Positions 19,638 to 28,600 of a DNA stretch of 64,000 nucleotides are shown in pieces. Both the position numbers and the translations under genes were made by a program. The stretch is from Chitinophaga sancti (lineage in GTDB: Bacteria; Bacteroidota; Bacteroidia; Chitinophagales; Chitinophagaceae), in NCBI RefSeq assembly GCF_034424315.1, contig NZ_CP139972.1, positions 3,100,001-3,164,000 on the forward strand, given 5' to 3'. Under the pieces are notes generated by a model, which saw only the letters and a program-made list of their open reading frames with translations, was not told the origin of the DNA and made no database searches. Position 1 is the stretch's first letter. Every line of letters starts with the position of its first letter.

Positions 19638-20213
19638 TTATTTGGGAAGATATCCCAGGTAGGATCTTATGGTTGCAGAAAGGGATTTCAATGCGTGATA
19701 TACCTGGTTTTCAATGGTTCGCACAGAAAGGTCAAGAAGGGTAGCCACTTCCTTACATTTCAGACCATCCTCTTTGACCAGGCGGAATATTAGCTGGCGT
19801 TGTTCAGGCAGGGCTGCAATCGCCTTCCTAAGTTGCTCTTGCAGTTCTTTTTGATCAACTGTTTTAGCAGCATCGCTATTTTCGGGGAATTGAAACAGTT
19901 CGCCGGCTTCCTGCTCTCTGATCATTATATTGTGTTTTTGTTGATCCCTGATATGGTTTAAAGCCGCATTTTTGACACCACTGTATAAGAAGCCGGCAGG
20001 ATTGCCAACGGTTGATAATTGTGCTCTTTTTAGCCAGAGCCTGACAAAGAACGCAGAAACAAGCTCTTCTGCAATTTCCTTTTGCTTCACGTAATACTTT
20101 GCAAAAAGTATCAATTTTTCATAATACGCTGTAAATAGCTCATTGAAGGCGGGTTCTTTGCCGGAGCTAATGTCGTGAAAAATGGTTGATAAGGACCTTA
20201 CTGGCTTAACCAT
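19638..20213 (-). CDS. ECF-type RNA polymerase sigma-70 factor
   Basis: 191 residues from the ATG at 20213 (MVKPVRSLSTIF); a TTG three bases upstream is less likely. Region 2 lies at about 15-90 (AFNELFTAYYEKLILFAKYYV, EIAEELVSAFFVRLWLKR) and region 4 at about 125-185 (AIAALPEQRQLIFRLVKEDGLKCKEVATLLDLSVRTIENQVYHAL, with the helix-turn-helix at the end). This matches the FecI-like Bacteroidetes ECF family. It is the first gene of the sigma/anti-sigma/receptor cluster and probably activates it. The divergent gene at 20416 lies 202 bases away. Confidence 0.95.
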   Translation of the reverse strand: MVKPVRSLSTIFHDISSGKEPAFNELFTAYYEKLILFAKYYVKQKEIAEELVSAFFVRLWLKRAQLSTVGNPAGFLYSGVKNAALNHIRDQQKHNIMIREQEAGELFQFPENSDAAKTVDQKELQEQLRKAIAALPEQRQLIFRLVKEDGLKCKEVATLLDLSVRTIENQVYHALKSLSATIRSYLGYLPK

Positions 20214-20349
20214 CAATGGTTGTTTCGTTTAACAGGTTAGCAAGGTAGTAATAATTGACAATTATTAAAATCCTGCAGCAATTGTTAGTTTTTACAGTTA
20301 CTATTATCAGGTATGAGGAAAATAACCTGGAACGAATTAATATAGATTT

Positions 20350-20357
20350 TAGATTTG
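20350..20357 (+). promoter_or_regulatory. Candidate -7 element TAGATTTG
   Basis: Exact match to the Bacteroidota -7 consensus TAnnTTTG, 58 bases before the ATG at 20416. No TTTG at the proper -33 distance was found, so this is tentative. Confidence 0.4.
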
Positions 20358-20415
20358 ACGAATTAAAAAGCCTTTGAATAAAATAAATTAGCCGCTATTT
20401 TTATAACTTCAACTC

Positions 20416-21003
20416 ATGAATTACTGGAAACACAGCCTCCTTTCCGCTAAGAAGTTCAATGGCCATGCAAATGACTACCTCGCAGTGCATAAATTCATGG
20501 ACGCCAGTAAGCTTTTTTACTACCACATGAAACACCGGGTATTACTGCACAATACCTATGGCATAGAACTCTGCATCCGGAAGTTTGGAGAAACACTGGT
20601 AAATGCTGACCAGCAAACGATCCTGATAAGAGACATCGCCGCGGAACACTGCCGGGAAGATCTGATGGGATTTGTACCTACCTTAAATAACTGGTTTACC
20701 TATACTGACGATGCATTGGCTGATTTGATTAACCCTGTAAATCCGGCAGACACATTATTGAAAGAATTTGTATTCCTCCCCCTTGTTATGTCCGGATTAC
20801 CAGCTAGCCTGATCATTACGCACAGCAACTTTGGTGTTTACTTAGTAAAGGAAATGATGGGCATTGACTATGCGCTGGAATGGGCCAGCCACCTGGAGGG
20901 CGCAAACATTGTTGAACTATTGAAGTTCGTGAAGTTAACAGAAAAGTGGCAACACACCCCAGATATTAAACAAATAAAAAAACTTGAAGATGAACGCATT
21001 TAA
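20416..21003 (+). CDS. Protein of unknown function (DUF6915-like)
   Basis: 195 residues, soluble, no signal peptide. The N-terminus (MNYWKHSLLSAKKFNGHANDYLAVHKFMDASKLFYYHMKH, described here in part) and the later RDIAAEHCREDLMGFVPTL with conserved His and Cys recall a small family annotated as DUF6915. That assignment is from memory and uncertain. The phrase H-x-F-x-D-x-S/A-K around residues 26-33 and the histidines in YYHMKHRVLLHN suggest a metal- or nucleotide-handling fold, but no activity can be named. The stop overlaps the next ORF by 14 bases, so the pair is translationally coupled. Confidence 0.75.
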   Translation: MNYWKHSLLSAKKFNGHANDYLAVHKFMDASKLFYYHMKHRVLLHNTYGIELCIRKFGETLVNADQQTILIRDIAAEHCREDLMGFVPTLNNWFTYTDDALADLINPVNPADTLLKEFVFLPLVMSGLPASLIITHSNFGVYLVKEMMGIDYALEWASHLEGANIVELLKFVKLTEKWQHTPDIKQIKKLEDERI

Positions 21004-21505
21004 ATCATTCTTTGACAAACTGCTGGGTAATAAAGCCTCGCAGGCATTCCCCGAAAACACCTCCCTACCCAAAACAAAACCGGGGGCTGCGTTTAACTAT
21101 AACGACTTCAGAGCAGAGCATGAAAAAAAGAGGCTGACGAGCATCCAGGAAGGTGAGGCTGCTATTAAAGATTGGTTAATCGCAAGGGTCAAAGAAAAAG
21201 GTACCATGAATTTCTCCTGGGAAAGCGGCAATGATGAGGCACTCGTAGAATTTAATGAATACAACGATGCAGAACAGGAACAGTTTGATACACTGGAATG
21301 GTATATCATCAACCTGCTGGACATACCGGATGCAGGTGAGTTCAAGATGATCGGCAATGGAAGTTTTTATAGCGCAGATAATGCCATAAAGCTGATGCAT
21401 AGCTCTACCCTCCGGGAAATTGTCGATTATGATGAGAAAACGGGAGATGAAGTGTATGGGAAAAGCGATGAAGATAAAGGTGACATCCTGTTATTTACAA
21501 TATAG
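20990..21505 (+). CDS. Acidic soluble protein of unknown function
   Basis: 171 residues from the ATG at 20990 (MNAFKSFFDKLLGNKASQAF). A TTG at 20984 is possible but less likely. The start lies inside the last codons of the preceding gene. The chain is strongly acidic, with a central WLIARVKEKGTMNFSWESGNDEALVEF and a tail with DYDEKTGDEVYGKSDEDKGD. No signal peptide or known family was recognised. Its tight overlap with the DUF6915-like gene suggests a two-protein unit. Confidence 0.75.
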   Translation: MNAFKSFFDKLLGNKASQAFPENTSLPKTKPGAAFNYNDFRAEHEKKRLTSIQEGEAAIKDWLIARVKEKGTMNFSWESGNDEALVEFNEYNDAEQEQFDTLEWYIINLLDIPDAGEFKMIGNGSFYSADNAIKLMHSSTLREIVDYDEKTGDEVYGKSDEDKGDILLFTI

Positions 21506-21538
21506 AAAATAACATAGTCTACAGGTTTTTTAATTAAC

Positions 21539-21619
21539 ATGGCGAGCTTCAGGGTTGATTATGGGTTAAATGAATACGAATTAAAAGGATATTTCGTAGT
21601 TAAGGGGTTCAACCTTTAA
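21539..21619 (+). CDS. Possible 26-residue ORF before a terminator
   Basis: ATG at 21539 to TAA at 21619, encoding MASFRVDYGLNEYELKGYFV plus six residues. It sits 34 bases after the preceding gene and 15 bases before a bidirectional terminator. There is no other support and it may be chance. Confidence 0.2.
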   Translation: MASFRVDYGLNEYELKGYFVVKGFNL

Positions 21620-21633
21620 GTATGATCATTAAA

Positions 21634-21668
21634 AAAACCGGTTCCTTTCAGAACCGGTTTTTCTTTTT
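21634..21668. terminator. Bidirectional terminator between convergent units
   Basis: Perfect 11-bp stem (21634-21644 with 21651-21661), 6-base loop, A-run on the left and T-rich tract on the right. It ends both the plus-strand pair and the minus-strand PorP cluster. Confidence 0.92.
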
Positions 21669-22583
21669 TTATTTAAAGAGCCTTATGGTTGCCCCTATCT
21701 CAAACGCGCCATCCACATACGTCTTAATCCCTCCTGTCTGCGTCGTGTACATAGCTTGCACAGCCACCTTCTCCCAGGCATTTACACCGATTCCAAACGT
21801 GACACTTTTAGAACTATGGTACATGCCCATAATATTCGCAACATTGTTCAGGAAACTTACATTCAATCCGGCATCCAGGATATTGTCATATCCTTTCACA
21901 CCTCTATATGCCAGCTTAGGTTCGATGGAAGTAATTTCATCAGTCTCAGGCAGGAATTTATAAGATACTGCCGTATAAAAGAGACCACCGCCATCTACAC
22001 CCAGGTTATTTCCTGTGAACAGGTTACGAACATTCGGTAATGCAGCCTGTACATTCAGATGTCTATCAGTATAAGCCATCCCGAATTCTGCTTCGAAATA
22101 GTTATCCCTGCGGTTGAATGCGCCAATAGAAGGATCATTTGTATTTCCATTTATTGCCTTTTCATCCAGGCGCTGTACATTCCATACAGCCGATAAACCA
22201 AAATGTAACTGTTGTTCATTCAATCCCAGGGGAATGCGGTAAGCATAGGTCATCGCAACACGGGTACGATCTATCAAACCTGCTTTATCGCTCATCACCT
22301 GGGCACCTACTCCTACCCGGTTATTCACCTGCCAATCGCCGGAGGCAAAAGCTGTTACCGGTGCACCGATGATACCACCCAACTGACGACGGTAGGCCGC
22401 ATTGAGGCGCATTCCTGTTTCCAGACCAGCCATGGCCGGGTTGGCCAGGTACTGGTTCTGGAAATATTGTGTACCGGATGGTTCCAGCAATGACTGAGAA
22501 TTACCTAATGTCTGTGCCTTACTTTCATGGGCCATGCAAAGACCTCCAAGTAAGAATAAGCATATATATTTCTGTAAGCTCAT
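21669..22583 (-). CDS. porP: PorP/SprF-family type IX secretion membrane protein
   Basis: 304 residues. The signal peptide MSLQKYICLFLLGGLCMAHESKAQ is followed by the family signature SGTQYFQNQYLANPAMAGLETGMRLNAAYRRQL (given in part), i.e. QYxxNPAxAG...R. The remainder is a barrel of about 14 strands ending in ATIRLFK. PorP/SprF proteins often lie directly downstream of a giant protein with a gliding-motility C-terminal domain and help attach that partner to the cell surface after T9SS export. Here the partner ends 19 bases upstream. The symbol marks the family; this is a dedicated paralogue rather than the core T9SS gene. Confidence 0.93.
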   Translation of the reverse strand: MSLQKYICLFLLGGLCMAHESKAQTLGNSQSLLEPSGTQYFQNQYLANPAMAGLETGMRLNAAYRRQLGGIIGAPVTAFASGDWQVNNRVGVGAQVMSDKAGLIDRTRVAMTYAYRIPLGLNEQQLHFGLSAVWNVQRLDEKAINGNTNDPSIGAFNRRDNYFEAEFGMAYTDRHLNVQAALPNVRNLFTGNNLGVDGGGLFYTAVSYKFLPETDEITSIEPKLAYRGVKGYDNILDAGLNVSFLNNVANIMGMYHSSKSVTFGIGVNAWEKVAVQAMYTTQTGGIKTYVDGAFEIGATIRLFK

Positions 22584-22602
22584 AACCTAATTGTTAATGG
22601 GA

Positions 22603-25600
22603 TCAATGCTGGTCCCTGATGATTGAAATAAAGCCTTTGGCAGGAGTGTTATATCCATCTGCTTTCAGGATGTAATAATAGGTACCTTCTGCCAGCGGAC
22701 TACCATTGTAAGTCGCATCCCAGTTATTGCTGTAATTCTTTGTACGATATACAACACGGCCGGAACGATCGTAGATAGTCAGGTCATTGTTTGGATAACG
22801 GCTCAGGTCATTGATAATCCATTTATCGTTCACCCCATCACCATTCGGAGTAAGCAGGTTGGTAGCGTCAATTTTGAATTCATTCACTACAGTGATTGTC
22901 ATTGCCCCTTCGTTGACACAACCCTTATTGTCAGTTACGGTCACTGCGTATACGGTGTTCTCTACAGGTTTGATCTGGAGAGTGGCCGTTTGCTGACCGC
23001 TTACAATACCACTTGCATTTGACCATTCGTAGTTGACACCACCAGTAGCTGCCAGATTCATGGCTGTTCCTTTGGAGATCACGGTATCCTGATCAGCAGT
23101 GATCGTAACAGTTGGTAACGCATTTACCTTAATGGCAAATGTGCTGGCCAGCGTATCTACACCACCGTAAGCTGTACCACCATTATCCTTCAAGGTAACG
23201 GTTACATGTACTGTACCGCTGATGTTTGGTTGCAGGTGATAAGTGATCAGACCATTTGCATTTACCACCAGTGAGGTGAAGAATGGCTGGTCTGCCCTTA
23301 CAGTATAGCTCAGGGTTTGTCCATCTTCCACAGCAGAAGCTCCGCTGGTCTGGATGGTCTGTGCTGTAGTCATATCACATACTTCCTGGTCAGCTACAGG
23401 GTTCATGATTGGTGCCTGGTTTACCTGGCCCAACTGCAGCGTAAACGCTTTTTCAGTATACAGACCGTTAGCCAGGGTAGCACGGATTCTGACTGTATAA
23501 ATGTTCTTCACATCGTAGTCCAGTACAGCGCCGGTGAGCAACTGATTGCCGGAAATGGTGAAGGATGCATTGTCAGTACTACCGGTACCTGTCACTAATG
23601 TATAAGTATACACTGGATTTGGTTCAGCGGTTACAGCAGAGAGATGACCTACCAGGGTATTAACTGGTGTATTCTCAACGATCGTCTGATTATCCAGGTT
23701 GATATCTGTAGGTGGCAGTGGTACATAGATCACTGAAACAGCTACCGTAGCAGCATTGCTCACATTGAGGCCATCGCTTACAGTGATAGTCAGTGATACT
23801 GTTGCATTAACGTTAGCATTCAGCGCAGCCTCATCTTTTACAGAGAGTACGCCAGTCGCAGCGTTGATTGCAAAGGCACCGGATGGATCATTGGTAATGG
23901 TCCAGTTTTGCAGGGTGCTGGTAGCTTCTACAGCGGTCACTGTACCCAGGGTTGTGCCTGCTGCACTGTATTCATCTATGCTGAATGTCTGAGCACTGTT
24001 AATCACCGGAGCTGTTACATCTGATGTTACCGTCAGCGTATTTGATACAATATTACCATTATCGCCCTTATTCACAACGGCATCTGCTGGCAGGGTAACA
24101 GTTACGTTACCATCGGCAGTTGGTGTGATTGTAAGCGTATAAGTGATATTATCACTTGTTTGCAGGTTGCCCGCAATACTGTTGGTTACAGTAAAGTCAG
24201 CAGCAGTTAATCCCGTTACCGCCTCGCTAAAGGTAGCTGTTGCGCTAAATGCACCATTTACCAAAGTTGCTGAAGTAGATAAGGTCACTGTTGGATGTAC
24301 TGTATAAACATATACACCGCTGGTACTTCCAGCATTATGAAGTGTATTCTCAGCGCTGTTACCAAATACATCCTGAATGCTGCCTGTCAGTGCTGAAAGA
24401 GCAATACCATCCAGATCATTATCCCCATCCTGTACGGTGTAGGAGAAACTCAGTGTATTGGTACCTGAACCACTTTTATAAGTAGCGTTTGCAGTAGAGC
24501 TGCCGATCGTGATTGGCAATACAGGCGTACCTGTTACATTCACAACTGCGTTAAACGCAACAGTAAAGTCAAGTGTTTGACCTGCATGATAGTAACCATT
24601 GGCAGGAACGCCTACCTGGGTGATTACCGGTGCTACTGTGTTAACTAATACACCTGTTGTGGAAGGAGCAGTAAATGAAAGTACAGCATCATTTCCGGCA
24701 ACATCCTTAACTGTTCCTGTCAGTGCTGAAAGAGCAATACCATCCAGGTCCTGGTCTCCATTTACAATTGTATAAGCAAAACTTAAAGTTGAAGTTCCGT
24801 TACCGGCAGTATAACCAGCATATACGGTGTCCGCGCCCATGCGGATAGCGATACGTGGTGTACCTGTTACATTCACAGTTTCCCCGAAAGTAACGGTGAA
24901 GTTCAGCACATCTGCTAACTTATAATAACCTGCACCTGGCACAGTTACATTCGTAACAACCGGCGCTGTCAGGTCTGCTAAAACTGTTAAAGTATTAGAA
25001 GCCGTATTACCATTGCTACCAACATTCACAGCGGCATCAGCAGAGAGGGAAACTGTTACATTACCATCCGTCGCCGGAGTCATTGTGAAAGTATAGATAA
25101 TATTATCTGTTGTTTGCAGGTTGCTGGTAATACCATTGGCTACAGTGAAATCAGCAAGTGCCAGACCAGTAACTGCTTCGCTAAAGGTAGCGGTCACTGT
25201 ATAAGGAGCGTTCACACGCGTAGCAGCTGCAGACAGCACTACTGTTGGGTGCACAGTATAAACATATACAGCTGCAGTACTTCCCACATTATTCAGCGTG
25301 TTTACCGCTTCGTTGCCAAACACATCCTGAATTGTTCCTGTCAGCGCAGAAAGAACAATGCCATCAAGGTCATTCTCTCCATCCTGCACGGTATAAGAGA
25401 AGGTCAGTGTGTTAGTACCTGTACCACCGGTATAACCCGCATTCACTACTGTACTTCCAATTGTAATCGGGAGGACAGGTGTGCCTGTTACATTGACATT
25501 AGCATTAAACTGAACTGAGAAATCAAGTGTCTGACCTGCGTGATAGTAACTAGCAACAGGAACATTTACCTGCGTAATCACCGGGGCTATTGTATTTACC

Positions 25601-28600
25601 AATACTCCATTTGTATTCGGCGATGTAAAGGTTAATATAGCTGTGTTACCCGCTGCATCGGTAATAGTTCCACCAGTTAATGAATTAATTACAATTCCAT
25701 CCAGGTCCTGATCCCCATCTACTATTGTATAAGAATAGCTTAAAGTGGAAGTACCGGATCCGCTTGTATAATCAGCATATACGGTATGGCTACCCATAGA
25801 AATCGCAATACGTGGCGTACCTGTTACATGCACAGTTTCTGCGAAAGTGACAGAGAAGTTCAATACATCACCCGCCTTATAATGATCATTCGCTGGTACC
25901 GCCATGCTGGTTACAGTAGGTGCTGTTATATCAGCCGCTATCGTCAGTGTATTAGAAACTGTATTGCCATTGTTACCAATATTCACGGCTATATCAACAG
26001 GCAACTTAACAGTTACATTACCATCTGCAGATGGTGTAATAGTAGCGGTATAGGTCCTATTGTTAACTGCCTGCAGATTGCTGGCTACACCATTCGTTAC
26101 CGCAAAATCGGCAACAGCTACACCCGTAACTGCCTCGCTAAAGCTTGCAGTCACCTCAAAGGTTCCATTTACCAAAACAGCAGATGTAGACAAGGTCACA
26201 GTTGGATGCACTGTATTAACAAATACTCCGGCTGTGCTACCTGCATTATTCAGGGTTAATACGGCGTCATTACCATACAGATCTCTAATTGTACCTGTGA
26301 GCGTTGATAAACTAATGCCATCCTGATCATTATCTCCATCCTGTACAGTATAAGAGAATGTTAATTCGCTTGTACCAGTACCACCGGTATAAGCAGCATT
26401 TACAGTAGCATTACCAATTATTACAGACAATACTGGAGCCCCTGTTACATTTACTACATTATTAAAATGAACAGTGAAACCAAGTGCCTGGCCTGCGTTG
26501 TAATAACCATTTACAGGTACATCTACAGCACTTACCAATGGTGCAATTGTATTTATCAATACACCATGTGTATCAGGCCTGCTATCAATAATTGTTTCAG
26601 CTGCATTTCCAGCTGCATCAGCAGCGTTGCCATTTGTTGCGTTCAGGGAAGGATACATCGAAATGCCATCCAGATCCTGATCTCCATTTTTCACCGTATA
26701 AGTAAAGGTAAGTACTGAGCTACCGGTACCACTGCTATAATCCGCATAAACCAGGTTATTACCAATATTAAACGGTATGCGTGGTGTACCAGTTACATTC
26801 ACCACCTCACTATAAGTAACAGTGAAGGTCAATAAGCTACCAGATTTATAATATCCATCGGCCGGAGCAGTAACAACATTAATAACAGGTGCTGTGTAGT
26901 CAACTACGGTAGTCAGGGTATTAGAAGCAGTATTACCATTATTACCTTTATTCACAGTCACATCTGCTGGCAGGGTAACTGTTACATTACCTTCAGCTGT
27001 TGGTGTGATTGTAATAGTATAAATAATACTGTCACTCGTCTGTGGCGTACCGGCTGTTCCATTGGTCACCGTAAAGTCAGCAGCCGCTAAGCCCCTTACC
27101 TTTTCGCTAAACGTAGCTGTTATATTAAAGGCGCCATTCACCAGAGCAGGTGAAGATGTGAGGATCACCGTAGATTTAGCCGTATAAACATATACCCCGG
27201 TAGTGCTTCCTGCATTATGCAATGCCAGTTCCGCATCATTGCCATATTGGTCCTTAATCGTACCAGTAAGGGCTGCAAGTTCAATTCCATCCAGGTCATT
27301 CTCTCCATTCTGAATTGCATAGCTGAATGTAAGTGTATTGGTACCGGTGCCGGCTGAATAAGTAGCATTTACAACAGCACTACCAATCGTCAGTGGTAAA
27401 ACCGGGGTTCCTGTTACATTCACTATTCTATTGAACTGTACGGAGAAATTAAGTGTCTGAGTCGCATTGTAAATACCATTTACAGGAACCATCACCTGGG
27501 TGATAACTGGTGCAATTGTATTTACCAGTACACCGGCAGGATTCACAACGACAAGTGTACGCACCGCAGCATTACCCGCTGCATCTTTAATACTTCCATC
27601 GATTAATGAGTCGATTGCGATACCGTCCAGATCCTGGTCTCCATTCACTACAGTATAAGAGAAGTTCAATATGGCAGTACCTGTACCTCCGGTATAATTC
27701 GCATATACCGTATTGCTGCCCATTGTGATAGCCAAACGAGGCGTACCTGTTACATTTACCACTTCGCTGAAGTTGACAGCAAAGTTCAACACGGCTCCTG
27801 ATTTATAATAACCAGCAGCTGGTGCAGATCCACCCGTGACAGTTGGCGCTGTGAGGTCTACTACTGTATTGACTGTATTAGAAACTAAGTTCCCATTACG
27901 TGCTATATTCTCAGCTGCATTTGCCGGTAAGGTAACGCTTGCCAAACCATTTCCGGTTGGGGTGATTGTCACTGTATAAACAATGCTATCGCTGGTTTGT
28001 ACGTTACTGGCTGTACCATTGACAACAGTAAACTCACTGGCAGATAAGCCTCTTACGGCTTCAGCAAAGGTGGCTGTTACAGTATAAGCTCCATTCACCA
28101 GTATACCTGCTGATAATGTGACTGCCGGATGTGTTGTATTTATCTTTACGCCACTTAGTGATGGAATGCCATATAATACTAAACCCGCATTATTTCCAGC
28201 CTTATCCGTCACTGATGAAGAAGCTATTGAAATACCTGCTCCCATTGACAAATGATCGCCACCGTCATCTCCGGCTTTTACTGTATAACTAAAGATCATT
28301 CCATTCGTGCTATCCTTACCAATATAAGTAAGAGGCACTACACCAGAATTCATATTCAAAGCCATATAAGGCGCCTGGCCTACGACATTGACATCAATAT
28401 CTTCACTGAAATGACCTATAAATTTCAACTCATCTCCCTCATGATAATAACCATCTGCCGGTCCATCTACACTTACTACTACCGGAGGGGTAAAATCAGC
28501 TTTTACCTGCAGCACATTCGAAGCCGAGTTACCATTGTCTCCGATATTTACAACAGCACCAGCTGGCAGCTGAATAGATACGGTTCCATTTGTAGATGGT

